A stretch of 37,037 bases of DNA from Burkholderiaceae bacterium. GTDB taxonomy: Bacteria; Pseudomonadota; Gammaproteobacteria; Burkholderiales; Burkholderiaceae. The first letter of the stretch is position 1, and every line of letters starts with the position of its first letter. A model generated the notes under the pieces. The model worked only from the letters and a program-made list of their open reading frames with translations, did no database searches and was not told where the DNA came from. This document shows, piece by piece, positions 1 through 9,220 of the stretch. The stretch lies in NCBI GenBank assembly GCA_009924985.1, contig RFQL01000007.1, positions 1 to 37,037 on the forward strand. Direction: 5' to 3'. A program made the translations under genes and the position numbers.

Positions 1-563
1 TCCTGGCATTGTGAAACTAAATTAATAATACGACGATGGTAGCCGCGCATCATACAACCCTGATCGGTCATCGTAATACGAGTCATTTTGTCCCGCAGAT
101 GATTCATGGCAAGTGAGGCATTCTTTCTAAACCAGGAGTCTTGGCGATTCTCACGAATGGTGCCAACGTAATCGTGACCCCCTTCTAGTTGACGCACTAT
201 TTTGCCAATCTCTTCCGGGGGATTTTGTAAATCTGCATCAAGAGTAATGATGTATTCACCATGGGCGTATTCAAAGCCAGCCATGATTGCCATATGCTGA
301 CCAAAATTATTGGCAAATAAAACCACGCGACTTACATCAGGGCGCTTTTCATATTGCATTGCCAAAATGGCTGCAGATCGATCTTTACTGCCGTCATTTA
401 TAAATATGATTTCATACGACAGCATAAATTGACTGGCTGCTTGATCAAGAGCTGGATATAGTCGATCAAATAAAGCATTTAAGCCCTCTTCCTCGTTATA
501 GACCGGAATGATCACGCTCAGGCGAGGGGTATTGTTATTGAACGGGATTGGCGAGCTATTCAT
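1..563 (-). CDS. arnC: ArnC-like family 2 glycosyltransferase, partial (C-terminus off the left edge)
   Basis: I translated this by hand from an ATG at 563; the frame stays open to base 1, giving about 187 residues. The N-terminal part reads as a GT-A family 2 catalytic domain: RLSVIIPVYNEEEGL near residue 15, an INDGSKDRS motif near residue 60, and LDADLQNPPEEI near residue 115, the metal/sugar-nucleotide site. The last motif is typical of the ArnC/GtrB/DPM1 group, which load a sugar onto undecaprenyl phosphate at the inner membrane. The C-terminal membrane helices expected for ArnC lie outside the window. It begins 33 bases after the arnB-like stop on the same strand, so it belongs to that operon. 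ArnC is the likely specific role because ArnB and ArnT types sit beside it. A GtrB-type or other polyprenyl-phosphate glycosyltransferase remains possible. Confidence 0.85.
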   Translation of the reverse strand, partial: MNSSPIPFNNNTPRLSVIIPVYNEEEGLNALFDRLYPALDQAASQFMLSYEIIFINDGSKDRSAAILAMQYEKRPDVSRVVLFANNFGQHMAIMAGFEYAHGEYIITLDADLQNPPEEIGKIVRQLEGGHDYVGTIRENRQDSWFRKNASLAMNHLRDKMTRITMTDQGCMMRGYHRRIINLVSQCQ

Positions 564-596
564 TACTCCATTTTGCCTGATCAGAGGCGAGGGGTA

Positions 597-1745
597 TTAG
601 TTCAGGACTTGGGTAAGCGCTTGGACCACGCGATCAATATCATGAGAGCTCATAGTGGGAAATAAGGGGAGGGTTAGGATGGAGCGACCAATCTCCGCAG
701 CAATGGGGGTGGACTCAGGGCTATAGCCCAATTTGCGATATAGATCAAAATTAGTAATGATCGGGTAATGTGCCCCTGTGCCGATACCATGTTCTTTGAG
801 AGCCGACATGATGTCACCACGGGATCGTTGTAAGCGAGCTAAGGGCAAGATCACTTGAAACATATGCCAGTTACTCTGTTCAAAATCAGCCACGGGCAAA
901 CCTAAGTCTTTATGAACCAGACCCGCCTGATCAATTTTTAGAAAATAGTCTTTGGCAAGTTCAATACGTCTTTGCTGAAATTGATCTAATTGCTTGAGTT
1001 GATGCAGTCCAATCACGGCATTCACATCCGTTAGATTATCTTTGCCACCCAAGACATCTACTTCCATCCCGTCGGGGCCGCTGCGTACCAAACCTTGTAG
1101 ACGTAATTTTTCTGCTAACTGAACTTGGTCTGCGCCAAATCGCTCTGCGTTAAATACCAAACAGCCGCCTTCAATGGTGGTGAGATTCTTGTTCGCTTGG
1201 AAACTAAAGCTCACCAAATCATGTTTACCCCTCTGTCCAATTCGAGCACCATTCCAAGAAGATCCCAAAGCTTGTGCGGCATCCTCAATAACGCGTAAAC
1301 CATGTTGTGTTGCTAGGGCATATAAAGCATCAATATCGATCGGTAGGCCAGCCAAATAAACGGGCATGATGGCCTTCGTATGTTGATTGATTGCCTGAGC
1401 CACTTTATTTAGATCTATATTGCGTGTTTGAGGATCGATATCAACAAATATTGGCTTTGCACCAACAGCCAGAATGACATTGGACGTCGCTACCCAAGAA
1501 ATTGGAGACGTAATGACCTCATCATCCGGACCAATCCCAGCAACTTGTAAGGCGATTTTCATCGTCGCTGTTCCGTTAGCAAAACAACGCACGGTTGCGC
1601 CACCAAAATACTCCCCTAAAGCCTTCTCAAAATCCAATACTTTGGGGCCCGAGGTAATCCAGCCCGAGCGCAGAACATCTGTAACTGCAGAAATCGTCGC
1701 CTCATCAATTGTGGGCTTTGTAAAAGGAATGAACGGTTGGGTCAT
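597..1745 (-). CDS. arnB: DegT/DnrJ/EryC1 (ArnB-like) PLP aminotransferase
   Basis: A 382-residue sugar aminotransferase of the DegT/ArnB family, close to the usual length of about 380. ArnB converts UDP-Ara4O to UDP-L-Ara4N with glutamate as amino donor. Seen: FIPFTKPTIDE at the start, the SGPKVLDFEKALGEYF block, EDAAQALGSSWNG in the cofactor-binding core, and FSFQANKNLTTIEGG, whose lysine corresponds to the PLP-bound lysine. The open frame extends to 1808, but I chose the ATG at 1745: homology starts there, and it lies 4 bases after the arnT-like stop, a normal coupled arrangement. It sits between arnT-like and arnC-like genes on the same strand. Substrate could be UDP-Ara4O or another 4-keto sugar; the sequence alone does not settle this. 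Confidence 0.88.
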   Translation of the reverse strand: MTQPFIPFTKPTIDEATISAVTDVLRSGWITSGPKVLDFEKALGEYFGGATVRCFANGTATMKIALQVAGIGPDDEVITSPISWVATSNVILAVGAKPIFVDIDPQTRNIDLNKVAQAINQHTKAIMPVYLAGLPIDIDALYALATQHGLRVIEDAAQALGSSWNGARIGQRGKHDLVSFSFQANKNLTTIEGGCLVFNAERFGADQVQLAEKLRLQGLVRSGPDGMEVDVLGGKDNLTDVNAVIGLHQLKQLDQFQQRRIELAKDYFLKIDQAGLVHKDLGLPVADFEQSNWHMFQVILPLARLQRSRGDIMSALKEHGIGTGAHYPIITNFDLYRKLGYSPESTPIAAEIGRSILTLPLFPTMSSHDIDRVVQALTQVLN

Positions 1746-1749
1746 CCGT

Positions 1750-3444
1750 CTATTGTCGCAAAGCTGGTGACGGGTGTCGAACAATAACGCGTCTAGAGTC
1801 CCTACCAAGTTCTTCCATGGGCAGGTTCATTTGCTTCAGTTCCTCAAATTGAGCGGGAACCATGACCGCAATGGCGTTGGGATCTTGCTTCCAAATAGCA
1901 AGAAATTCATTGAGAGTGGGAACCCATTTTTGGGGCTCTTGCTTCGAGCCAAAGGTCAACTCATCGGTGAACTCCACCATGATGGTATTGCGCTGCAAAT
2001 AGAATGGTAGTGTGTGATCCAGTAGGCGTACTGAATAAATTTTGGCATCGCTGGGTATTTGACCTTTTACCTTTTGCGCTAAGTCGTAGCCAGATACTGC
2101 TCGCCCTAGGGTTTCATGGCCCGTACCTGCAATCGTTGCGGTTAGGAAAAATCCAAACGCAAATAGGCTAATGCTGAGCAGGAAATTTCGTTTGGCAAGC
2201 AGAGCTGCACAGAGGCTAAAACTGAACAAGCATGCAAGCGCTACCGTAATCCAAACGGTATAGGCTTGATATGCTTGTACCTCATCTGGTTGACCGTTTC
2301 GTCCAACCTCAGATAGAAAGAAAAAGCCCACGGCGGCCAGAATCACAAAAAAGAATGTCTGAACTCTCCAGCCATTCGCTAGGTTGGAGTGGGTCTCTAA
2401 GTGGTCCATGATTGTCTTGGCTGCCAAGATAGCAAGCGCTGGAAATATCGGCATGATGTAGCCGGGTAATTTAGAGCGCGACACACTAAAGAACAGCAAG
2501 ATGATCACAAACCATGCCCAGAGCATCCAACTCGCCGAGAACTGTCCAAGACGATATTGTTTCAGGGTTTGCCAAGCAGATTGAAAGAACTGTGGCATCC
2601 AAGGCAGAAAACCCACTATTACCAGAGGTAGAAAGAAGTAAAAGGGGGCAGTGCGGCGATGTGCGTCAGCAGTGAAGCGTTCAAAGTGCTCATGAATAAA
2701 AAAGAAATGCGCAAACTCTGGATTTTGCATCGAGACCGCAATAAACCAGGGGGCAGTCACTGCTAGGAAAATGATTAAGCCGCTAACGATGTGAAGCCTA
2801 GTCAAAATACGCCAATCCCAGCGAGTAATCATGTATGCAAATAACACCATTCCCGGGATCACAATACCAATGAGACCTTTTGAGAGAGTCGCTAGACCCA
2901 TGGCTAACCAGCACACCCACATCCAATTACGCGTTGCGCGCAGATGGTTTTGAGTAAACGCGTGTTGTGCTAAAAGCAGTGAACATAATGCCAAATTCAG
3001 AAAAGCAGATAGTCCCATATCGAGAGCATTAAAGTGCCCACCCACCACCCACATTGGACTGGCCAATAAGATGAGTGCAGCAAGATAGCCGGCGAGTGAA
3101 CCATACAGACGAAACGCAGTAAAGCCCACCAACAGAATAGTGAAGTAGCTAGTAATACCGCTCCAGAAGCGCGCCTGCCACTCTCCCAAACCAAAGACCT
3201 GAAACACGATCGCAGTGATCCAAATATGCAAGGGTGGCTTCTCAAAATACTTATAGTCGTTATAGCGAGGGGTAATGAAGTCACTACTCACCATCATTTC
3301 ACGAGCCATCTGCGCGTAGCGACCCTCATCGCTTGGAATGAGGTGACGGTAATCAAGCGTGCCAAACCACAGCAGAGTCGCTACAAGAAATAGCAGTAAT
3401 AGAGCCAGAGAGTTTATGGGCGATATTTGGCGATTGGCATTCAT
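1750..3444 (-). CDS. arnT: ArnT-like GT83 membrane glycosyltransferase
   Basis: A 564-residue polytopic inner-membrane protein, a normal ArnT length. ArnT moves L-Ara4N from undecaprenyl phosphate onto lipid A on the periplasmic face, which lowers negative charge. Seen: a first hydrophobic helix at about residues 10-30; the first periplasmic loop with PSDEGRYAQMAREM followed by YKYFEKPPLHIW, the conserved substrate-site block of the ArnT/PMT fold; many further hydrophobic helices; and a C-terminal soluble periplasmic domain from about residue 450. It starts 10 bases after the Mth938-like gene and is followed by arnB-like and arnC-like genes, so the operon is coherent. The sugar and acceptor are inferred from family and neighbours; a related PMT-type transferase acting on another glycan is possible. 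Confidence 0.85.
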   Translation of the reverse strand: MNANRQISPINSLALLLLFLVATLLWFGTLDYRHLIPSDEGRYAQMAREMMVSSDFITPRYNDYKYFEKPPLHIWITAIVFQVFGLGEWQARFWSGITSYFTILLVGFTAFRLYGSLAGYLAALILLASPMWVVGGHFNALDMGLSAFLNLALCSLLLAQHAFTQNHLRATRNWMWVCWLAMGLATLSKGLIGIVIPGMVLFAYMITRWDWRILTRLHIVSGLIIFLAVTAPWFIAVSMQNPEFAHFFFIHEHFERFTADAHRRTAPFYFFLPLVIVGFLPWMPQFFQSAWQTLKQYRLGQFSASWMLWAWFVIILLFFSVSRSKLPGYIMPIFPALAILAAKTIMDHLETHSNLANGWRVQTFFFVILAAVGFFFLSEVGRNGQPDEVQAYQAYTVWITVALACLFSFSLCAALLAKRNFLLSISLFAFGFFLTATIAGTGHETLGRAVSGYDLAQKVKGQIPSDAKIYSVRLLDHTLPFYLQRNTIMVEFTDELTFGSKQEPQKWVPTLNEFLAIWKQDPNAIAVMVPAQFEELKQMNLPMEELGRDSRRVIVRHPSPALRQ

Positions 3445-3454
3445 TAAGATTCTT

Positions 3455-3841
3455 TTAAAGCGAATTGCTTGTATCTAATAAAATGGCAGCTAATACTTGA
3501 CGACCTTCATTCATCAAAATGTTGTAAGTGCGGCAAGCGGCCTGAGAGTCCATTATTTCAAAACCGATCTTGGCGAAGATAAGGGGTTTGATGAGTTCTG
3601 GCTTTAAAAACTGTTGCTTCTTACCTGTACCAATAATGATGAGCTCCGGCTTAAAGGCGCATAAGCTGGCTAAGTTTTCTAACGAGAGATCCGCAAATGT
3701 ATTGACTGGCCAGGTCGTAATTTCACCCTCTGGTTGAATAATAATGGCCTGTGAGTATGCTTTTGAGTTCACCTCGATATAGCCAATTCCGTAGCCCGTA
3801 ATTGTATTTAGGCTGGATTGGGGGTCAGAATGTAACTTCAC
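3455..3841 (-). CDS. Mth938-like domain protein (DUF498)
   Basis: A 128-residue soluble protein that fills one Mth938-like (DUF498, NDUFAF3-related) domain. The family signature is visible as PELIIIGTGKKQQF followed by a conserved stretch with DSQAACRTYNILMNEGR. The start is a GTG at 3841; the reading is in frame with the family from the first residues. Biochemical function of bacterial members is not known to me; eukaryotic relatives act in complex I assembly, which should not be transferred directly. It is the first gene of the minus-strand operon with arnT-, arnB- and arnC-like genes. The same promoter probably drives all four, but a functional link to lipid A modification is only positional. 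Confidence 0.8.
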   Translation of the reverse strand: MKLHSDPQSSLNTITGYGIGYIEVNSKAYSQAIIIQPEGEITTWPVNTFADLSLENLASLCAFKPELIIIGTGKKQQFLKPELIKPLIFAKIGFEIMDSQAACRTYNILMNEGRQVLAAILLDTSNSL

Positions 3842-3866
3842 GCCGAGGCTCTGTCATAATTAAAGG

Positions 3867-3872
3867 ATTATA
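3867..3872 (-). promoter_or_regulatory. -10 element for the Mth938/arn-type operon
   Basis: The minus strand reads TATAAT here, an exact sigma-70 -10 match, 25 bases before the GTG at 3841. The -35 is weak: TTGAAA occurs upstream but with a 21-base spacer. This is the only strong hexamer in the 84-base divergent gap to the alaC-like gene. Confidence 0.5.
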
Positions 3873-3925
3873 GCCAGCAATTTATCCCTAGATTTCAAGA
3901 GCTTAACCATTTAGAAGACACCATT

Positions 3926-5182
3926 GTGAAACCGATCAAAAAGTCCGACAAACTAAATAATGTCTGTTATGACATTCGTGGCCCCGTTCTCGAGCTTGCC
4001 CAACGCATGGAAGAAGAGGGGCAGAAAATTATTAAGCTCAATATTGGTAATGTGGGTGTCTTTGGCTTTGATCCTCCTGAAGAGATTCAGTTGGACATGA
4101 TTCGTAATTTGAGTAATGCATCCGCTTACTCGGATTCGAAAGGTATTTTTGCTGCTCGCAAAGCCATCATGCAGTACTGCCAAGAAAAAGGGATTCAAGG
4201 TGTTACCTTGGACGATATTTATACCGGCAATGGCGCCTCTGAATTGATTGTGTTGTCCATGAACGCATTACTCAATGATGGCGATGAAGTGCTTGTGCCC
4301 GCACCCGACTATCCATTGTGGACGGCTGCAGTTTCTCTATCAGGAGGCACCCCGCATCATTATTTATGTGATGAGTCCAAAGATTGGGCGCCTGACATGA
4401 ACGATCTGCGCTCAAAGATTACGCCACGTACTAAGGCAATTGTGGTTATCAATCCTAATAATCCGACGGGTGCCCTTTACTCCAGAGACGTTTTATTAGA
4501 CATGATTGCGGTAGCTCGTCAATTTAACTTAATTCTGTTTGTTGACGAGATTTACGACAAGATGTTATTTGATGGTGAAAAACATATTTCTCTGGCATCG
4601 CTCTCGACCGATGTGGTCACTATTACCTTTAATGGGCTGTCTAAGAACTACCGTTCGTGCGGGTATCGCTCTGGCTGGATGGTGATCTCGGGTGATAAGG
4701 CGATGGTTGCCGACTATATTGAAGGACTCAATATGTTGTCCTCCATGCGCCTGTGTGCAAACGTCCCTGGACAATATGCGATTCAGACTGCATTAGGCGG
4801 TTATCAAAGTATTAATGATTTGGTCGCTAAGGACGGACGTCTTGCAAGACAACGTGATTTGGCATACAAATTAATGAGCGAGATACCAGGTGTAACCGTG
4901 GCTAAGCCAAAGGCTGCTCTATATCTGTTCCCAAAATTGGATCCAGAAATGTACCCCATTAAAGACGATCAGCAATTTATTGCTGATTTATTAAAAGAGG
5001 AGAAGGTGCTCTTGGTTCAAGGCACTGGCTTTAACTGGCCACATCCAGATCACTTCCGGATTACTTTCTTGCCGCATGAGGATACCCTGCGGGAAGCAAT
5101 TAAGCGGATTGCTCATTTCTTGGAACGGTATCGTAATAAATACGCAATAAAAAAAGGTGCTGCCGCGACAGCAAAAGTATGA
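3926..5182 (+). CDS. alaC: AlaC-like PLP class I/II aminotransferase
   Basis: A 418-residue fold-type I aminotransferase. Seen: LNIGNVGVFGFDPPEEIQ near the start, the cofactor-binding NPNNPTGALY block, the DEIYDKMLFDGE motif, and the PLP lysine in FNGLSKNYRSCGYRSGW. This combination matches the AlaA/AlaC (glutamate-pyruvate transaminase) group. The start is a GTG at 3926 because homology begins there and no ATG is better placed; the ribosome site (AGAAGA) is weak. The tail after residue 400 is lysine- and alanine-rich and probably disordered. Its stop overlaps the hom start by ATGA, so it is translationally coupled to hom and thrC. That position suggests a role in amino-donor balance for the aspartate family, but its donor and acceptor cannot be fixed here. 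Confidence 0.88.
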   Translation: MKPIKKSDKLNNVCYDIRGPVLELAQRMEEEGQKIIKLNIGNVGVFGFDPPEEIQLDMIRNLSNASAYSDSKGIFAARKAIMQYCQEKGIQGVTLDDIYTGNGASELIVLSMNALLNDGDEVLVPAPDYPLWTAAVSLSGGTPHHYLCDESKDWAPDMNDLRSKITPRTKAIVVINPNNPTGALYSRDVLLDMIAVARQFNLILFVDEIYDKMLFDGEKHISLASLSTDVVTITFNGLSKNYRSCGYRSGWMVISGDKAMVADYIEGLNMLSSMRLCANVPGQYAIQTALGGYQSINDLVAKDGRLARQRDLAYKLMSEIPGVTVAKPKAALYLFPKLDPEMYPIKDDQQFIADLLKEEKVLLVQGTGFNWPHPDHFRITFLPHEDTLREAIKRIAHFLERYRNKYAIKKGAAATAKV

Positions 5183-6492
5183 TGAAACCCATTGAAGTAG
5201 GACTTCTCGGGATCGGCACCGTTGGGAGCGGAGTTTTTACTGTTTTAGCTCGCAATCAAGAAGAAATTAAACGGCGCGCAGGCCGTGGTATTCGCATCCA
5301 TACAGTCGCTGACCTTAATACCCAACGCGCCCAAGAACTGGTTAAGGGTCAGGCTGAGGTGGTGGATGACGCTCGGAAGGTCATTCAAAATCCTGAAATT
5401 GATATCGTGGTGGAGTTAATTGGTGGATATGGGATTGCCAAGGATCTAGTGCTTGAAGCTATTGCTGCCGGCAAGCATGTCGTCACTGCTAACAAAGCCT
5501 TAATTGCTGTTCATGGTAATGAGATCTTTAAGGCGGCCCACGCCAAAGGGGTGATGGTTGCATTTGAGGCAGCGGTTGCCGGCGGTATTCCAATTATTAA
5601 GGCTTTGCGCGAGGGTTTGAGCGCCAATCGAATTGAGTGGATTGCAGGAATCATTAACGGCACTACCAATTTCATTTTGTCTGAGATGCGCGACAAAGGC
5701 CTAGACTTTAATACCGTCCTCAAAGAGGCTCAACGTTTGGGGTATGCGGAAGCGGATCCCACCTTTGATATTGAAGGTATTGATGCCGCTCATAAAGCAA
5801 CAATTATGAGTGCGATCGCATTTGGTGTGCCAATGCAATTTGCCCAGGCTCATGTTGAGGGGATTACAAAACTTTCTGCAGTCGACATTAAGTATGCAGA
5901 GCAATTGGGATATCGCATCAAATTATTGGGCATTACTAAGAAAAATCCCAATGGTATTGAGTTGCGAGTGCACCCAACCTTGGTTCCGACAAAGCGCTTA
6001 TTGGCCAATGTGGAGGGCGCGATGAATGCTGTTCAGGTTCATGGTGATGCGGTTGGAACTACCCTGTATTACGGCAAAGGTGCCGGCTCTGAACCAACTG
6101 CATCCGCAGTGATCGCTGATTTAGTGGATGTGACGCGTTTACAAACTGCTGATCCAGAGAATCGAGTTCCACACCTTGCCTTCCAACCGGATGCCTTACA
6201 AAACATACCGATTTTGCCAATGGCAGAGGTCACCACTAGTTATTACCTGCGTTTGGCGGTAGCAGATCAGGCGGGCGTGCTAGCGGAGATTACTCGTATT
6301 CTTGCTGCGCATGGCGTTTCGATTGATGCTCTTCTGCAGAAAGAAGCCGCAGAAGGTGAAAGCCAAACGGATCTCGTCATCCTAACCCACGAGACCATAG
6401 AGAAAAATTTGATGGCAGCTCTCTCAGAAATACAAGATCTGAAGACCGTGATGGGTGAGATCGTCAAGATTCGTCTTGAGAACCTTTCCTAA
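5179..6492 (+). CDS. hom: Homoserine dehydrogenase
   Basis: Reduces aspartate semialdehyde to homoserine with NAD(P)H, the branch to threonine and methionine. The 437-residue length is that of the monofunctional, ACT-containing form. Seen: a Rossmann nucleotide-binding start VGLLGIGTVGSGVF; VTANKALIA; the catalytic-domain signature around AGIINGTTNFILSEM and GYAEADPTFDIEGIDAAHK; then a C-terminal ACT domain from about residue 350 with LRLAVADQAGVLAEITRIL, which normally carries feedback inhibition by threonine. It overlaps the preceding aminotransferase by 4 bases and lies 14 bases before thrC. Two ATGs stand in a row at 5179 and 5182; either may be used. Confidence 0.97.
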   Translation: MMKPIEVGLLGIGTVGSGVFTVLARNQEEIKRRAGRGIRIHTVADLNTQRAQELVKGQAEVVDDARKVIQNPEIDIVVELIGGYGIAKDLVLEAIAAGKHVVTANKALIAVHGNEIFKAAHAKGVMVAFEAAVAGGIPIIKALREGLSANRIEWIAGIINGTTNFILSEMRDKGLDFNTVLKEAQRLGYAEADPTFDIEGIDAAHKATIMSAIAFGVPMQFAQAHVEGITKLSAVDIKYAEQLGYRIKLLGITKKNPNGIELRVHPTLVPTKRLLANVEGAMNAVQVHGDAVGTTLYYGKGAGSEPTASAVIADLVDVTRLQTADPENRVPHLAFQPDALQNIPILPMAEVTTSYYLRLAVADQAGVLAEITRILAAHGVSIDALLQKEAAEGESQTDLVILTHETIEKNLMAALSEIQDLKTVMGEIVKIRLENLS

Positions 6493-6506
6493 TTCGAGAG
6501 CCTTAG

Positions 6507-7949
6507 ATGCGTTATCAGTCGACTCGTGGTGATAGTCCTTCGCAATCATTTCAGGGAATACTATTGGGGGGGTTAGCCCCAGATGGCGGCTTATATTTAC
6601 CTACTCAGTATCCTCAGGTAACAACACAGCAGCTTGATGCATGGCGGGGCCTATCGTATCCCGATCTTGCCTTTGAGATCCTAAGTTTGTATTGTGATGA
6701 CATCCATGCTGATGACTTAAAAGCCTTGTTACATAAAACCTATACGCCTCAGGTGTACTGCAATGGCAGACCGAATGATCCTTCCAGCGATATCACTCCT
6801 ATCCATTGGCTGGGTGAAGAGCAGGGAAGCAAGTTGGGTTTGTTATGTTTATCCAATGGGCCAACCCTGGCATTTAAAGATATGGCCATGCAGTTGCTGG
6901 GTAATTTATTTGAGTACGCTCTAAAGCGCGCTAATCAAGACCTGAATATTTTGGGGGCAACCTCTGGCGACACAGGCAGTGCCGCTGAGTATGCAATGCG
7001 CGGCAAGCATGGCATAAAAGTATTCATGCTCTCCCCACGTGGCAAGATGAGCCCATTTCAGTCTGCACAAATGTATTCCTTGCAAGATCCCAATATATTT
7101 AACGTAGCAGTTGAGGGTGTATTTGATGATTGCCAAGATATTGTGAAAGCAGTGAGTAATGATTTGGCGTTTAAAGCTAAATACCGTATCGGTACGGTGA
7201 ACTCGATTAATTGGGGTCGCGTTTTGGCCCAGGTGGTGTATTACTTCCAGGGCTATCTCTTAGCCACCCAATCAAGTACCGAAAAAGTTTCTTTTGCTGT
7301 GCCCTCGGGTAATTTCGGGAATGTTTGTGCTGGTCATATTGCGCGCATGATGGGCTTGCCGATCGAGCAATTAGTGGTGGCCACCAATGAGAACGATGTA
7401 CTTGATGAGTTCTTTAAGACCGGTATTTATCGTGCTCGCAAATCTGCAGAAACTTTGCACACTTCTAGCCCATCAATGGATATCTCCAAGGCAAGTAATT
7501 TTGAGCGATTTGTATTTGATCTGCTTGGGCAAGATGGTGCAAGAACAGCCAAACTTTTTAAGCAGGTTGAGATTGAAGGCGGGTTTGATCTCTCTAAAGA
7601 CCCAGCATTTCAAATGATTAGGCAGTTTGGTTTTGTCTCAGGCCGGAGTACGCACCAAAACCGTTTAGAAACGATTCGTAATATCGATGAGCAATATGGG
7701 GTCATGATTGATACGCATACTGCAGATGGTATTCGGGTAGCCCGAGAGTATCTGCAAAAAGGCATTCCGATGCTGGTGCTAGAGACCGCATTGCCGATTA
7801 AATTCGAGGAGACTATTCAGGAAGCCTTGGGGCGTCCCGCGGAGTGCCCGAATGCATTCAAAGATATCAAAGCAAAGCCGCAACGGGTTATCAATATGCC
7901 GGCAGATACATTTCAAGTGAAGCACTTTATTGAACAACATGTGATTTAG
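6507..7949 (+). CDS. thrC: Threonine synthase
   Basis: Converts O-phosphohomoserine to threonine, the last step of threonine synthesis. The protein is 480 residues, the longer form found in many proteobacteria and fungi. Seen: MRYQSTRG at the start, LAPDGGLYLP, the PLP lysine in TLAFKDMAM (about K124), the GATSGDTGSAAEYAM phosphate-binding loop and VPSGNFGNVCAG. A GAGAG ribosome site precedes the ATG. It follows hom by 14 bases and is followed by moeA after 13 bases. No homoserine kinase gene (thrB) is in this window, so that step must be encoded elsewhere. Confidence 0.97.
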   Translation: MRYQSTRGDSPSQSFQGILLGGLAPDGGLYLPTQYPQVTTQQLDAWRGLSYPDLAFEILSLYCDDIHADDLKALLHKTYTPQVYCNGRPNDPSSDITPIHWLGEEQGSKLGLLCLSNGPTLAFKDMAMQLLGNLFEYALKRANQDLNILGATSGDTGSAAEYAMRGKHGIKVFMLSPRGKMSPFQSAQMYSLQDPNIFNVAVEGVFDDCQDIVKAVSNDLAFKAKYRIGTVNSINWGRVLAQVVYYFQGYLLATQSSTEKVSFAVPSGNFGNVCAGHIARMMGLPIEQLVVATNENDVLDEFFKTGIYRARKSAETLHTSSPSMDISKASNFERFVFDLLGQDGARTAKLFKQVEIEGGFDLSKDPAFQMIRQFGFVSGRSTHQNRLETIRNIDEQYGVMIDTHTADGIRVAREYLQKGIPMLVLETALPIKFEETIQEALGRPAECPNAFKDIKAKPQRVINMPADTFQVKHFIEQHVI

Positions 7950-7962
7950 TTTCCAAAACGCC

Positions 7963-9210
7963 ATGCAATCAAACCCAAACAAACCACCAATGCTCACTGC
8001 AGCAGAGGCTATTGCCCATTTATTAAAAAATGCAAGTTCGGTTAACGAGGAAGAAACGGTTCCAACGCAGGCAGCCTTAGGGCGTGTGCTCGCGAAGGAT
8101 ATCGCCAGTCAGGTCGATGTACCTCCATTGGATAACACCTCTATGGACGGCTATGCGGTGCGTTGCTCTGACATTACGCAGGCTGGAACCGTACTAAGGA
8201 TGGCACAACGTATTCCAGCTGGTTCTGTGGGGCAAACCTTGGAGACAGGGACCATCGCCCGTATTTTTACTGGCGCTCCTATTCCCCAGGGGGCAGACGC
8301 TGTAGTGATGCAAGAAGATTGCATTGTTCTGGAACAAAGCGATATGGTGCAAATCAACAGCGTTCCAAATCCCGGTCAGTGGATCCGTCGACGCGGTGAG
8401 GATTTAACTACCGACAAGATTTCATTAAAAGCAGGTAGTTTTTTGAGACCTCAACAATTAGGCGTAGCGGCATCTGCTGGTTATGCACAATTACCAGTAA
8501 AACGGAAAGTACGAGTCGCTGCTTTTTTTACTGGAGATGAACTCTCTTTGCCCGGTGAGCCATTAAAACCAGGCGGTATTTATAACTCCAATCGGGATAC
8601 TTTATTAGGAGTAATTCGTAGTTTGGGGTGTGAGGCTACGGATTATGGAATTGTTCCTGATCGACTTGAGGCAACTCGGGATGCCTTGCGGACTGCGAGT
8701 GCTGAACACGATCTGATTATTACTTCAGGAGGGGTTTCAGTCGGCGAAGAGGATCATATTAAACCCGCAGTCAATGCAGAAGGGCGCTTAGATCTCTGGC
8801 AGATTGGTATCAAGCCTGGTAAACCCCTGGCCTTTGGAGCAGTGCGTAAACAGCAAAAGAGCGATCAGGAGACTTGGTTTATTGGCTTACCAGGAAATCC
8901 CGTATCGAGTTTTGTAACTTTCCTGTTGTTTGTACGGCCGTTTATCTTAAAACTGCAAGGCCGCTCAGATCTTTCATCACCTTCATATTTAATGAGAGCT
9001 GATTTTGATTGGCTAAAACCGGATCGACGCAATGAGTTTCTGCGGGTGAAAATCAATTCACAAGGTGGCTTAGATTTGTTCCCCAACCAAAGCTCCGGGG
9101 TTCTAACCAGTGCTGCTTGGGGCGATGGTTTGCTGGATTGCCCTGCTGGTCAGGGATTTAAAAAAGGTGATATGGTTCGCTATATCCCTTTTAGTGGACT
9201 TCTGAGTTAA
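7963..9210 (+). CDS. moeA: Molybdopterin molybdenumtransferase MoeA
   Basis: Inserts molybdate into adenylylated molybdopterin to make the active cofactor. At 415 residues it has the normal MoeA length. Seen: the LTAAEA start, the domain III-type segment DVPPLDNTSMDGYAVR, IFTGAPIPQGADAVVMQED, the MoCF domain motif TSGGVSVGEEDHIK, and GKPLAFG followed by GLPGNPVSSFVTF. No clear ribosome site precedes the ATG at 7963; the ATG at 7990 (MLTAAEA) is an alternative start that would still keep the family domain. It continues the hom-thrC run and leads into moaD and moaE. Confidence 0.96.
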   Translation: MQSNPNKPPMLTAAEAIAHLLKNASSVNEEETVPTQAALGRVLAKDIASQVDVPPLDNTSMDGYAVRCSDITQAGTVLRMAQRIPAGSVGQTLETGTIARIFTGAPIPQGADAVVMQEDCIVLEQSDMVQINSVPNPGQWIRRRGEDLTTDKISLKAGSFLRPQQLGVAASAGYAQLPVKRKVRVAAFFTGDELSLPGEPLKPGGIYNSNRDTLLGVIRSLGCEATDYGIVPDRLEATRDALRTASAEHDLIITSGGVSVGEEDHIKPAVNAEGRLDLWQIGIKPGKPLAFGAVRKQQKSDQETWFIGLPGNPVSSFVTFLLFVRPFILKLQGRSDLSSPSYLMRADFDWLKPDRRNEFLRVKINSQGGLDLFPNQSSGVLTSAAWGDGLLDCPAGQGFKKGDMVRYIPFSGLLS

Positions 9211-9220
9211 TCAAGCAAAG

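Noticed and set aside
1746-1808. Longer arnB-like start at 1808
   Set aside because: Those 21 residues overlap the end of the arnT-like gene and do not resemble the family; the ATG at 1745 fits spacing and homology.
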